Below, one piece after another: positions 32,198 through 41,180 of a stretch of 47,659 nt of DNA. The stretch comes from Natronomonas aquatica. Its GTDB lineage: Archaea > Halobacteriota > Halobacteria > Halobacteriales > Haloarculaceae. The stretch's first letter is position 1. The number at the start of each line of letters is the position of its first letter. The stretch is from NCBI RefSeq assembly GCF_024449025.1, contig NZ_JAHLKM010000005.1, positions 1 through 47,659 of the forward strand, written 5' to 3'. The translations under genes were made by a program, and so were the position numbers. The notes beneath the pieces are model-generated. The model was not told the DNA's origin. It made no database searches and saw nothing but the letters and a program-made list of their open reading frames with translations.

Positions 32198-34861
32198 ATG
32201 TACGACGACGGATACGACCACGCCGCGGTCGAACGACGCTGGCAGGAGGCGTGGGACGACGCCTCGGTGTACCGGACGCCGGACGAGGTCGAGGATCCGA
32301 CCTACGTCCTCGGGATGTACCCCTATCCGTCCGGACAGCTCCACATGGGTCACGTCCGGAACTACACGATCACGGACGCCTACGCCCGGTACCGCCGGCT
32401 CCGGGGGGACGACGTGCTCCACCCGATGGGCTGGGACGCCTTCGGGCTGCCCGCCGAGAACGCCGCCAAAGAGCGGGATACGAACCCCCGCGATTGGACA
32501 TTCGACTGCATCGAGACGATGAAAGACCAGATGGCATCGATGGGGTTCGGCTACGACTGGGACAGGGAGATCGCGACCTGTACGCCCCGCTATTACAAGT
32601 GGAACCAGTGGCTCTTCCGGCGGTTCCTCGAGGAGGATCTCGCGGAGCGTCGGGCCGCCGACGTGAACTGGTGTCCCGACTGCGAGACCGTGCTGGCCGA
32701 CGAGCAAGTCGAGGGCGAGGCGGAGCTGTGTTGGCGGTGTGACACCCCCGTCGAGACGCGCGAACTCGAACAGTGGTTCCTGAAGATCACCGAGTACGCC
32801 GACGAGTTGATCGATTACATCGACGGTCTGGAGGGGTGGCCCGACTCGGTCAGACAGATGCAGCGCAACTGGATCGGCCGCCAGGAGGGTACGCGGCTGG
32901 CGTTCGACGTCTCGGGGCCCGACGAGGAGTACGGCGGTGTCGAGGCCTTTACCACCCGCGTCGACACCGTCTTCGGGGCGACGTTTTTCGCCCTGGCGCC
33001 GGATCACCCGATCAGCGAGGAACTGATCGAGACCGACGAGGCCGTCCACGAGTTCGTCCACCACGAGGCCGACCCCGACGGCGACGAACCCAACGGCGTC
33101 GAGACCGACCTCACGGCGACACACCCCGTCACCGGCGGGGAACTGCCGGTCTTCGTGGCGGATTTCGTCCTCTCGGACGTCGGCACCGGCGCGCTGATGG
33201 GCGTGCCCGGCCACGACGACCGCGACCACGCCTTCGCCTCGAAGATGGGCGTCGACATCGAACCCGTGATCGCACCCGAACCCGAAGACGGCGAACCCGG
33301 GGCGCCCGACGTGAGCGAGGCCGCGTTCGTCGAGGACGGCGTGCTCGTAAACTCCGGCGAGTACTCGGGGCTCGAAAGCGCCGAGGCCCGAGAACGGCTG
33401 ACCGAGGACATCGAAAGCGCCGAGCACGGCACCCAGTACCGGCTGCGCGACTGGGGTATCTCCCGACAGCGCTACTGGGGGACGCCGATACCGATCGTCC
33501 ACTGTCCGGACTGCGGCCCGGTCCTCGTCCCCGAGGACGAACTGCCGGTCGAACTCCCGGAGTTCATCAACACGACGGGAAACCCGCTGGACGCCGCCGA
33601 GGAGTGGAAGCGAACGACCTGTCCGGAGTGTGGCGCCGACGCCGAACGCGAGACGGACACGATGGACACCTTCGTCGACTCCTCGTGGTACTTCCTGCGG
33701 TACGTCTCGCCGGATCTCGAGGAGGCGCCGTTCGACCGCGAGCGGGCGAACGACTGGATGCCCGTCGACCAGTACGTCGGCGGCATCGAACACGCCGTGA
33801 TGCATCTGTTGTACTCGCGGTTCGTCACGAAGACGCTCGCCGACCACGAGGGGCTTCAGCACCGCGAGCCCTTCACCAACCTCCTGGCCCAGGGGATGGT
33901 CCAACTGGAGGGCGAGAAGATGTCGAAATCGAAGGGCAACGTCGTCTCCCCGCAGGCCATCGTCGAGGAGTACGGCGCCGATACCGCCCGCCTGTTCATG
34001 ATGCAGGCCGCCCAACCCGAGCGGGACTTCGATTGGTCCGAGCAGGGCGTCGCGTCGGCCAACGCCTTCCTGGCGCGGCTGAAGGACGTCGTCGAGGTCT
34101 ACGCCGACGGCGAAATCGAGACGACCGACGAACGGGATCCGACCGCCGATTACGTCGAAGGCGAGATCGAGGCCGCCGTCGCCGTCGCGGCCGAGGAGTA
34201 CGACGAGCTCGTGTTCAACACCGCCGTCCGGGAGGCCCAGTCGCTCGTCGGAACGCTCAGACGGTACCGCGAGGCCGGGGACGTCCGGGCCGACACGTTC
34301 GAACGTGGCCTCTCGGTTTCGCTCCGGCTGCTCTCGCCGGTCGCCCCCCACATCTGTGAGGAACTGTGGGAAACGCTCGGCCACGAGGGGTTCGTCGTCG
34401 ACGCCACCTGGCCAGAGGCCGACGCCGACCGCGACACGATCGAGAAGCGCCGCCGCCTCGTCGAGAACACCCGCGAGGACGTCAGACAGATCATCGACGT
34501 GGCCGACATCGAGGACCCCGAGCGGATCGACATCGTCGTCACACCAGAGTGGAAACACGAGGCGCTGGGGGTCGCCATCGACAGCGACGCGCCGAACGTC
34601 ATCGGCGAGTTGATGGAGCACGATTCGATCAAGCGCCACGGCGAGGCTGCCGCCGACTACGGACAGCAACTCCAGGAGAACCGGGAAGCCCTCCAGCGGA
34701 CGCTCGACCCCGAGACCGAACTGGAGGCGCTCCGGGCGGCGGCGTGGCTGATCGAACGGGAGTTCGACACGACGGTCCGGGTGCTGGCCGCCGCCGAGGC
34801 CGGCGACGACGTCGCCGCGAAGGCCGAACCGTCCCGGCCGGCGATCGACATCGTCGAGTGA
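32198..34861 (+). CDS. leuS: Leucine-tRNA ligase (bacterial type)
   Basis: An 887-residue class Ia synthetase. [12 protein letters not shown] (HMGH at 49-52) is the HIGH motif and EKMSKSKG (Lys574 onward) the KMSKS loop. Between them are a zinc-ribbon module ([15 protein letters not shown]...CWRC), the CP1 editing domain ([20 protein letters not shown] and [17 protein letters not shown]) and the [13 protein letters not shown] block. The order and motifs are those of the bacterial LeuRS, which haloarchaea are known to carry. ATG 32198 is used because upstream residues do not match the family. A threonine aldolase gene follows after 67 bases with its own TATA box. Confidence 0.96.
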   Translation: MYDDGYDHAAVERRWQEAWDDASVYRTPDEVEDPTYVLGMYPYPSGQLHMGHVRNYTITDAYARYRRLRGDDVLHPMGWDAFGLPAENAAKERDTNPRDWTFDCIETMKDQMASMGFGYDWDREIATCTPRYYKWNQWLFRRFLEEDLAERRAADVNWCPDCETVLADEQVEGEAELCWRCDTPVETRELEQWFLKITEYADELIDYIDGLEGWPDSVRQMQRNWIGRQEGTRLAFDVSGPDEEYGGVEAFTTRVDTVFGATFFALAPDHPISEELIETDEAVHEFVHHEADPDGDEPNGVETDLTATHPVTGGELPVFVADFVLSDVGTGALMGVPGHDDRDHAFASKMGVDIEPVIAPEPEDGEPGAPDVSEAAFVEDGVLVNSGEYSGLESAEARERLTEDIESAEHGTQYRLRDWGISRQRYWGTPIPIVHCPDCGPVLVPEDELPVELPEFINTTGNPLDAAEEWKRTTCPECGADAERETDTMDTFVDSSWYFLRYVSPDLEEAPFDRERANDWMPVDQYVGGIEHAVMHLLYSRFVTKTLADHEGLQHREPFTNLLAQGMVQLEGEKMSKSKGNVVSPQAIVEEYGADTARLFMMQAAQPERDFDWSEQGVASANAFLARLKDVVEVYADGEIETTDERDPTADYVEGEIEAAVAVAAEEYDELVFNTAVREAQSLVGTLRRYREAGDVRADTFERGLSVSLRLLSPVAPHICEELWETLGHEGFVVDATWPEADADRDTIEKRRRLVENTREDVRQIIDVADIEDPERIDIVVTPEWKHEALGVAIDSDAPNVIGELMEHDSIKRHGEAAADYGQQLQENREALQRTLDPETELEALRAAAWLIEREFDTTVRVLAAAEAGDDVAAKAEPSRPAIDIVE

Positions 34862-34898
34862 CTGTCTTCGTCTCCTCGTTGCCGACGGGCGCGACACG

Positions 34899-34905
34899 CT
34901 TATAC
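34899..34905 (+). promoter_or_regulatory. TATA box of threonine aldolase gene
   Basis: CTTATAC is about 26 bases before ATG 34929, so transcription starts at or near the start codon. Confidence 0.65.
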
Positions 34906-34928
34906 GCCGATCGCCCCGGCGGTTAGAC

Positions 34929-35933
<1,005 letters not shown>

Positions 35934-35940
35934 CCGCCGA

Positions 35941-36114
35941 CTACTCCCGTTTTCGTTTTCCCTCGCGCATCCCCTTCGAGAAGCTGAGAAGCGTCTTCCG
36001 GATGAACAAAAACAGCGCGAACACGATCAAAAGAAGCACCGCGATGATACCCACGAGGACGGGGTCGACCCCGAAAAAAAGCGGGACGGCGTACGGGGGG
36101 ATCGCGGGGAGCAT
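35941..36114 (-). CDS. Small single-helix membrane protein
   Basis: A 57-residue protein that begins MLPAIPPYAVPLFFGVDPVL and continues into one long hydrophobic helix (VGIIAVLLLIVFALFLFIRK) and a basic tail with SFSKGMREGKRKRE. The (L/F)xKGMREG tail recalls haloarchaeal DUF7859-type proteins. ATG 36114 is chosen because the longer frame crosses the promoter of the divergent winged-helix gene. It converges on the threonine aldolase gene with a 7-base gap. The function is unknown. Confidence 0.6.
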   Translation of the reverse strand: MLPAIPPYAVPLFFGVDPVLVGIIAVLLLIVFALFLFIRKTLLSFSKGMREGKRKRE

Positions 36115-36211
36115 ACCCGATTGGTGCGGGCGCCACGACAAAACCGTTTCGGGGCGTTTCGACCCCGTCAGGTAATAAAACTCATACCGGCGGGGGAAAT
36201 ACACATTCGCG

Positions 36212-36913
36212 ATGAGTCTGCTGCCCTCCACTCCGGAAATCTCCGCGGACAGCGAGCCCCGTGTCGTCGGCCTCGACAGCGAGGAGGCCGACGACCTGAT
36301 GGCCGCCCTCTCCTCGGGGACCGCCCGCCAGGTGCTCTCGGAACTCCACGAGGAGCCGGCCCCGCCGGGCGAACTCGCCGACCGGGTCGATACTTCCTTG
36401 CAGAACGCCCAGTATCACCTCGAGAAACTCGAGGCGGCCGGCGCCGTCGAGGTCGTCGGGACCGCCTACTCCGAGAAGGGCCGGGAGATGTCGGTGTACG
36501 GGCCCGCCGACAGCCCGCTCGTCATCTTCGCCGGCGAGGAGGAGCGCGCTTCGGGGCTCAAGTCGGCTATCTCGCGGCTGTTCGGCGGCTTTCTGGCCCT
36601 CGCCGTCGGCGCGGTCGCAGTACAGACACTCTTCGGCGACACGGCCGAGGAGACGGCTGTCCGGACCGACGGGGACGGCGGTGGCGGTGACGCTGGCGCG
36701 CTCGAAACCGTCGAGGACGAGGCCGCGGACGCCCCCGCCTCGGGGGGCGAGGGTCCCGTTTCGGAGCTTCTCGATGCGGTCGATGCGATCGTCGAAGGGC
36801 TCTTCGGCGCCGGGGTCCCGCCCGGGCTCGCCTTCTTTCTCGGCGGTGCGATCGTTCTGACGGTCCTGATCGCGACCCCGTACGTTAGGGCGTGGATCCG
36901 GACACGACGGTAG
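36212..36913 (+). CDS. Membrane-anchored ArsR-like winged-helix protein
   Basis: A 233-residue protein. An N-terminal winged helix (about 24-95: DDLMAALSSGTARQVLSELHEE...LQNAQYHLEKLEAAG) is followed by a hydrophobic segment (FGGFLALAVGAVAVQTLFG, near 124-142), a Gly/Asp/Ala-rich acidic linker, and a second helix (LAFFLGGAIVLTVLIATPYV, near 206-225) ending in basic residues. The DNA-binding part would lie in the cytosol next to the membrane. This kind of one-piece membrane regulator is frequent in haloarchaea but its signals are unknown. AATAAAA at 36174-36180 is a possible TATA box. Confidence 0.8.
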   Translation: MSLLPSTPEISADSEPRVVGLDSEEADDLMAALSSGTARQVLSELHEEPAPPGELADRVDTSLQNAQYHLEKLEAAGAVEVVGTAYSEKGREMSVYGPADSPLVIFAGEEERASGLKSAISRLFGGFLALAVGAVAVQTLFGDTAEETAVRTDGDGGGGDAGALETVEDEAADAPASGGEGPVSELLDAVDAIVEGLFGAGVPPGLAFFLGGAIVLTVLIATPYVRAWIRTRR

Positions 36914-37189
36914 CGAACTGTCGGGGGTTGTGAAAAGTAAAACGCCGGTTTTAGCCATCGGTGTCGTCTTATTAGTCCCCGCCGTCGGATCGAGTGCGCT
37001 GAACGCTTCGGCCCTCCACCGCCGCCGGTACTGCCCCCACACAGCGTTCGGCGCGTTTTCTCCCCCCTCTGGCCTGCGGTACGTGATCCGACCCGAGCCG
37101 GGCGGTGCGTTGCCGTACCGGCTCGGATGCCCGGAGAGCGACGCTCGAAAGCGAGTCGAGGGGTTATCCGAGGACGACGTCGAGCCGCG
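36914..37189. other. Non-coding gap with signal-peptide relic and hairpin
   Basis: From GTG 36930 a frame reads VKSKTPVLAIGVVLLVPAVG, then SSALNASALHRRR, like the signal peptide of a haloarchaeal exported protein. It then loses any domain and runs into the opposite-strand phosphodiesterase gene, so it is probably a 5' relic. Further right, CCGAGCCGG (37093-37101) pairs with CCGGCTCGG (37118-37126). Confidence 0.35.
37093..37126. repeat. 9-bp inverted repeat
   Basis: CCGAGCCGG and CCGGCTCGG are separated by 16 bases. It stands in the gap after the winged-helix gene and could act as a transcript-end hairpin; no T-run follows. Confidence 0.5.
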
Positions 37190-37708
37190 TTACCGTTCGC
37201 GCGGCTCGACAGTGAAGCGTTCGAAGACGGTCCCCGAGGGTTCGACGAGCCGCCCGCGGGCCAGCCCCGCCGTGTCGTCGTACTCCAGTTCGGCGTGTGC
37301 CGGCCGGTTCCAGCGCGGATCGGCGTGGCTACCGGGGTTCAGCGCCGGGACGACCCCCTCGCGGAACTCCGGGGCGTGGGAGTGACCGAAGACGACGATA
37401 TCGGCGTTCGACTGCCGGCCGAACATCGACAGTTCGACGTCGGTGTGTTCGTGGCCGTGGACGAGTGCGATCCGGAGTCCACGCCACTCGATAACCCGGT
37501 CGGCCGGGAGCCGCTCCCGAACGGCGGGGGGATCGTTGTTCCCGTAGACGGCGTACAGCGGGCCGAGTGATTCGAACGCCTCGAGGACGCCGTCGGTCAT
37601 GAAATCCCCCGCGTGGACGAGGACCGACGCCGATTCGACTGCTTCGGCGGTCCGACCCGAGAGCCGTGTGCCGTCGCGGCTGTGGGTATCCGAAAGGGCG
37701 ACGAGCAT
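37190..37708 (-). CDS. YfcE/MJ0936-type metallophosphoesterase
   Basis: A 172-residue calcineurin-like phosphodiesterase. All metal motifs are present: D-x-H (ALSDTHSRD), GDF (HAGDF), GNND (VYGNNDPP), the HGH block (LVHGHEH) and GHSH (VFGHSHAPE). Related archaeal enzymes hydrolyse model phosphodiesters with Ni2+ or Mn2+; the natural substrate is unclear, with 2',3'-cyclic nucleotides possible. The length is usual for the family. It diverges from pdxT. Confidence 0.9.
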   Translation of the reverse strand: MLVALSDTHSRDGTRLSGRTAEAVESASVLVHAGDFMTDGVLEAFESLGPLYAVYGNNDPPAVRERLPADRVIEWRGLRIALVHGHEHTDVELSMFGRQSNADIVVFGHSHAPEFREGVVPALNPGSHADPRWNRPAHAELEYDDTAGLARGRLVEPSGTVFERFTVEPRER

Positions 37709-37820
37709 GGTTCCGGTACGTCGCTCGTCGGTAAGTGTCCACCGCCACGCCCGGCCCTCCGTACGGTCGATTGCGTTCCCCTACCGAGCCCTTTTTTGGA
37801 TAGAACGGCCAACCGCAGGT

Positions 37821-38399
37821 ATGTACAAAGCGGGCGTCATCGCGGTCCAGGGCGACGTCGCCGAGCACGCCGCGGCGATCCGCCGGGCCGCGGATCGACA
37901 CGGCGAGACGGTCGAGGTCGAGACGATCCGGTCGGCCGGGACCGTCCCCGAGTGTGATCTGCTTCTTTTGCCCGGCGGGGAGTCGACGACGATCTCGCGG
38001 TTGCTGGCCGAGGAGGGGATCGGCGGGGAGATCCGGGCGTTCGTCGCCGACGGAAAGCCGATGCTCGCCACCTGTGCCGGGCTCATCGTCGTCAGCCGCG
38101 ACGCCAAGGACGACCGCGTTCGGACGCTCGATCTCCTCGACGTGAGTGTCGACCGGAACGCCTTCGGCCGACAGAAAGACAGCTTCGAGGCCGCACTCGA
38201 CGTGTCGGGGCTCGACGAGCCGTTCCCGGCGGTCTTCATCCGCGCGCCGACGATCGACGAGGTCGGCCCCGACGTCGAGGTGCTGGCGACGGTCGAGGAC
38301 CGTCCGGTCGCCGTCCGGGAGGGGAACGTCCTCGGAACGTCGTTTCACCCCGAACTGACCGACGACTCGCGGCTCCATGGACTGGCATTCTTCCAGTAG
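37821..38399 (+). CDS. pdxT: PLP synthase glutaminase subunit PdxT
   Basis: A 192-residue class-I glutaminase that feeds ammonia to PdxS for pyridoxal-5'-phosphate synthesis. GVIAVQGDVAEH starts the protein, LLPGGEST forms the oxyanion strand, ATCAGL gives the nucleophile Cys85, and SFHPELT gives His176 and Glu178. All catalytic residues are intact. pdxS is not in the window. ATG 37821 gives the family-typical start MYKAGVIAVQG. Confidence 0.95.
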   Translation: MYKAGVIAVQGDVAEHAAAIRRAADRHGETVEVETIRSAGTVPECDLLLLPGGESTTISRLLAEEGIGGEIRAFVADGKPMLATCAGLIVVSRDAKDDRVRTLDLLDVSVDRNAFGRQKDSFEAALDVSGLDEPFPAVFIRAPTIDEVGPDVEVLATVEDRPVAVREGNVLGTSFHPELTDDSRLHGLAFFQ

Positions 38400-38408
38400 G
38401 ATACGAGG

Positions 38409-38546
38409 CTACCCGGGGCCGTCCCGGCCGGACTCGAGCCGCTGGCGACGTCGCTCGTACTCCTCGTCGGTTCAGCTCCTCGCAGGCGTACGAAGGACGA
38501 CGGACACGAGCAGAACCGTCCGGAGGACCGTATCGGAGTCAACCAT
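38409..38546 (-). pseudogene. Relic of a SHOCT-type small membrane protein
   Basis: From ATG 38546 leftward the frame reads MVDSDTVLRTVLLVSVVLRT, then PARS and a TGA, then in the same frame TDEEYERRRQRLESGRDGPG and TAG at 38409-38411. The two pieces look like the start (membrane helix) and the end (D-E-E-Y-E-R-R) of a haloarchaeal SHOCT-domain protein from which the middle has been lost. Only 46 codons remain, so it is not expected to work. Confidence 0.5.
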
Positions 38547-38590
38547 ACCGCGTACACGCACAGACTGCCTATACCTTCGCGTGACCTCCT

Positions 38591-38610
38591 CCCCGTCGTG
38601 AACGACGGGG
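38591..38610. repeat. IS200/IS605-type end hairpin
   Basis: CCCCGTCG-TGAA-CGACGGGG with flanking CCTCCT and CTTCCCG. Hairpins of this form sit at the 3' ends of haloarchaeal tnpB elements. No transposase remains here. Confidence 0.55.
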
Positions 38611-38783
38611 CTTCCCGAACCGCACCGCAGCGTTGGGATAGATCCGTTGAGATCCTTAGAAGCTGATGCGAACGGGGTACTGAATACAGAGGATGTAATT
38701 AGCAGATCGGTAACGGCAAGATACAGCGTTAACGGTCGGATTCGTGGCCAATAGTAATACCCGTAACCGTGTTACTTCCGTCC

Positions 38784-38954
38784 ATGGTCAAATGTGCTCG
38801 CTGCAGCCTTGATGTGGACGAACTCCAACACATCTCGCCGGATGTTATCTCGGAAGAACTACTCGAGTCGATCGATCACGGCAAAGAAGATTTTTCCGGG
38901 GAAGGTGATCTGAAAGTTTGCGCCGAGTGTATGGAGGAACTGAAAGGAGACTGA
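38784..38954 (+). CDS. Small zinc-binding (two CxxC) protein
   Basis: A 56-residue protein with Cys4-x2-Cys7 (KCARC) and Cys47-x2-Cys50 (VCAEC) around an acidic helix (SEELLESIDHGKEDF). A single zinc site made of the two pairs is likely. Its codons use more A and T than the neighbours, as does the whole 38.6-39.8 kb stretch, which suggests that it was acquired. TAGTAATAC lies about 28 bases upstream. I do not recognise a named family. Confidence 0.6.
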   Translation: MVKCARCSLDVDELQHISPDVISEELLESIDHGKEDFSGEGDLKVCAECMEELKGD

Positions 38955-39110
38955 AAACGAAGCAGGATTCTTGCGGACGGTTTCAGCACGATCTGGATTA
39001 CAAGGTTCGCGCCTTCTATGGGTCTGGATTCAGCAGGGAGATAACGACAGGCGAAGTTTACCTCAGCACAGGCGGTCCAATTTGGGAGTGGAGCGTACTG
39101 GACCGTTGTG

Positions 39111-39443
39111 CTATCGGCCTATGAGTCCCAGTACGCGTCTGCGAACGTCATCGGCTGTGTCATATACTTGGTCATCAGTTGCAGAGAGTACGTCCTCCAG
39201 GGATCTCTTGCCGCCCTGAGTTTCGAGTTCATAATCGCCATAGGCTTCAACTAACTCGTTTGTCGTGGCTGGATAGTCGTGCGATTTGAGCGCTTCATCG
39301 AGATCACCGAGCTCCTCACCAGGGTCGGCGCGCATCGGCTCTTTTTCATCGCTGCGGGTCCGGGTCTCCTCTACCTCCCGCCCTCGCTGGCGTTCCTCTT
39401 TACGATCCGCTTGCTCCTCTCGGCCCTGTTTATCATCCGCCAT
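39111..39443 (-). CDS. DUF5789 family protein
   Basis: A 110-residue, highly charged haloarchaeal protein. The first 35 residues are a Glu/Arg/Lys-rich coiled-coil-like head (MADDKQGREEQADRKEERQR), followed by the domain LDEALKSHDYPATTNELVEAYGDYELE...SLEDVLSATDDQVYDTADDVRRRV. This matches DUF5789. Its function is unknown; the pattern (ATxxELV, then TDxxxxxxADDVR) suggests a small helical fold. The base composition is lower in GC than the average here. The 156 bases to its right end (38955-39110) show no gene. Confidence 0.8.
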   Translation of the reverse strand: MADDKQGREEQADRKEERQRGREVEETRTRSDEKEPMRADPGEELGDLDEALKSHDYPATTNELVEAYGDYELETQGGKRSLEDVLSATDDQVYDTADDVRRRVLGLIGR

Positions 39444-39648
39444 ATACTACGGTAGGGAACCCAGGCGGATAACAGTAGGGCTGTCTCTCAGTAGGACTAT
39501 CTTGAACAACCCGTCCGATCATCCCGCCCGAACTGATGTCGATATATACGTACGACTACCGGACGGCAGATTCATCGAAAAAACATAAGCGCGAAACAGC
39601 AAATCCAAAAAATCATAAGTGCGCTGTATTCAGCATGGGTTCCGAAAT

Positions 39649-39671
39649 CTATCGATTGAGGATTTCGATAG
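39649..39671. repeat. 7-bp inverted repeat
   Basis: CTATCGA and TCGATAG are separated by 9 bases, about 125 bases before the DUF151 start. Confidence 0.5.
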
Positions 39672-39764
39672 AGCCCGTCGTACTACTGCTCGCGTTCTTC
39701 GACGGGCTATACGTTCACATTCTGACGGACCCGGGGCGAGCACCGGAGGCCCCGAGTGACTGGG

Positions 39765-39772
39765 TTTTTATC
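39765..39772 (+). promoter_or_regulatory. TATA box of DUF151 gene
   Basis: TTTTTATC is about 26 bases before ATG 39794, which supports that start over the long upstream extension. Confidence 0.65.
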
Positions 39773-39793
39773 GCCCCGACACCTCCGGACGGT

Positions 39794-40240
39794 ATGGACG
39801 CGTACATAGAGGGCGTCCGCGTCGCCGACTCCCCCTCGGGCGTCGTCGCCGTGGTGACGCTCGGCGTCGAGGGCGGGGACGACGTATTGCCGATCTTCGT
39901 CGGGTTCGAGGAGGCGACGAGTATCGCCCGTGGGCTCGATGCGACGGATATCGGTCGTCCACTCACCCACGATCTCCTCCTCGACGTGATGGAGGAGTTG
40001 GGGAGCCGAATCGAGCGCGTCGTCGTGACGGCGATCGAGGAGGGAACCTACATCGCGGATCTCCACCTCGAGACACCGAGAAACGAGGTCGTCGTCGACG
40101 CCCGTCCGAGCGATTCACTCGCGCTCGCCGCCCGGACGAACGCCGACATCGAGATCTCGGAGGCGGTCTTCGAGGCCGGCCGCGAGCCGAAAGGGAAGTA
40201 CGCAGAACTCGATGACATCCGGGGGCTGATCGAGGCATGA
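39794..40240 (+). CDS. Bifunctional nuclease (DUF151) family protein
   Basis: A 148-residue DUF151 protein. GDDVLPIFVGFEEATSIARGLD, RPLTHDLLLDVMEELG and IADLHLE...VVDARPSDSLALAARTNADI are the three family blocks. Relatives in plants and bacteria are reported to degrade DNA and RNA, but the archaeal role is untested. ATG 39794 is supported by the TATA box. Its TGA overlaps the ATG of hisE (ATGA), so the two are translationally coupled, which is notable because the functions are not obviously linked. Confidence 0.88.
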   Translation: MDAYIEGVRVADSPSGVVAVVTLGVEGGDDVLPIFVGFEEATSIARGLDATDIGRPLTHDLLLDVMEELGSRIERVVVTAIEEGTYIADLHLETPRNEVVVDARPSDSLALAARTNADIEISEAVFEAGREPKGKYAELDDIRGLIEA

Positions 40241-40545
40241 GCGATGGAGCGAACACCGGGGATGAGGAGATCCTCGACGAACTCTTTGCGGTCATCGAAT
40301 CCCGAAAGGAGGAGCTACCGGCGGGCTCGTATACGGCGTCGCTTTTCACCCACGAGAAGGGCGAAAACGCCGTCCTGGAGAAACTCGGCGAGGAGACGAC
40401 CGAACTCGTGTTGGCGGCCAAAGACGACGACACCGAGGAGCTAGCCCACGAGGCTGCCGACATCGTCTATCATCTGCTCGTGTTGCTGTCGATGAAGGGC
40501 ATGACGCTTGCGGACCTCCGTGCGGAGCTCGACGAGCGTCGCTGA
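40237..40545 (+). CDS. hisE: Phosphoribosyl-ATP pyrophosphatase
   Basis: A 102-residue all-alpha MazG-like pyrophosphohydrolase for the second step of histidine synthesis. SYTASLF, GENAVLEKLGEETTELVLAAK (Glu-rich metal helix) and EAADIVYHLLVLL carry the E-x-x-E and E-x-x-D metal sites of HisE. It is not fused to HisI here. It starts inside the end of the DUF151 gene. No other his gene is nearby. Confidence 0.92.
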   Translation: MSDGANTGDEEILDELFAVIESRKEELPAGSYTASLFTHEKGENAVLEKLGEETTELVLAAKDDDTEELAHEAADIVYHLLVLLSMKGMTLADLRAELDERR

Positions 40546-40556
40546 CGCACCGGGGC

Positions 40557-41126
40557 TCACACCGAAAGCAGCGCCTGTACGTCGTCCCAGGAGTCGACGA
40601 TGTGGGCGCCGTCGCAGGCCGCAGGATCGCTGTAGGGCTGTCGCATCAACACGCCGGCCTTGCCGGCGTCGATGGCGTTGGCGACGTTACCGTGGTAATC
40701 GTCGATCAGCGCGTCGCCGGGGACCGACCCCTTGTCCCGGGGAACGGTCTCGTGGAACTCGTCGTAGTAGATACCGTGATCGTCGAGCCACGCCTTCGAG
40801 ACGTCGTGGGTCTCGGGGATCCGGTGGGTCGCGATCTCGATCCGATACTCGGCTCCGAGCGCCGAGAGGGCCTCGCCTACACCCGATCTCGGGTCCATCC
40901 CGCCGAAGTACCACTCGGGATGGTCGGCCATCAGTTCGTGGATGACGTCGCCGATGTGGCCGTCGGTCCCCGGCACGTCGTAGGACCACTCGTCGATCGC
41001 GCCCGGGGAGACGTCGTGGTCGTACTCGCGCCGGAGGTACGTACAGAGACGGGGGAGCTGTTCGGCGACGACCCCGTCGAGGTCGACGAGCAGCGTCGAT
41101 CCGGGGGCGAGCGGGCGGTCGGTCAT
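40557..41126 (-). CDS. HAD-family 5'(3')-deoxyribonucleotidase-like protein
   Basis: A 189-residue HAD phosphatase. LLVDLDGVVAEQLPRL is motif I (DxDG) and DALIDDYHGN is motif IV. IEIATHRIPETHDVSKAWLDDHGI corresponds to the motif II Ser/Thr region, and RDKGSVPGD supplies the motif III lysine area. The layout matches the NT5C-type deoxyribonucleotidase group, which dephosphorylates pyrimidine nucleoside monophosphates, although other small HAD substrates remain possible. It converges on hisE (11-base gap). Confidence 0.8.
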   Translation of the reverse strand: MTDRPLAPGSTLLVDLDGVVAEQLPRLCTYLRREYDHDVSPGAIDEWSYDVPGTDGHIGDVIHELMADHPEWYFGGMDPRSGVGEALSALGAEYRIEIATHRIPETHDVSKAWLDDHGIYYDEFHETVPRDKGSVPGDALIDDYHGNVANAIDAGKAGVLMRQPYSDPAACDGAHIVDSWDDVQALLSV

Positions 41127-41180
41127 CGGAGATTCCTACGCGCTCGAAGGGCTTAAACGGTGTCGGGCGACGACGCCCCG

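Larger units (their letters stand above)
38400..38783. other. Gene-poor gap with relics and IS605-type hairpin
   Basis: No intact gene. It holds the SHOCT-protein relic (38409-38546), the hairpin at 38591-38610, and from about 38620 a stretch of visibly lower GC that leads into the small zinc-binding gene, with a TATA-like TAGTAATAC at 38752-38760. Confidence 0.5.
39444..39793. other. 350-base non-coding leader with repeats
   Basis: No gene is supported. An open frame runs into the DUF151 gene from upstream, but it is not family-like. The region has two imperfect direct repeats (A-run followed by CATAAGCGCG, near 39578-39592, and A-run followed by TCATAAGTGCG, near 39608-39623), an inverted repeat CTATCGA/TCGATAG (39649-39671) and the TATA box of the DUF151 gene at 39765-39772. 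Confidence 0.5.

Noticed and set aside
38918-39124. 68-codon ORF after the small zinc-binding gene
   Set aside because: It overlaps that gene in another frame, has no promoter or recognisable domain, and runs into the DUF5789 gene.
39536-39793. N-terminal extension of the DUF151 protein
   Set aside because: The extension is not family-like and the TATA box at 39765-39772 predicts a start at ATG 39794.
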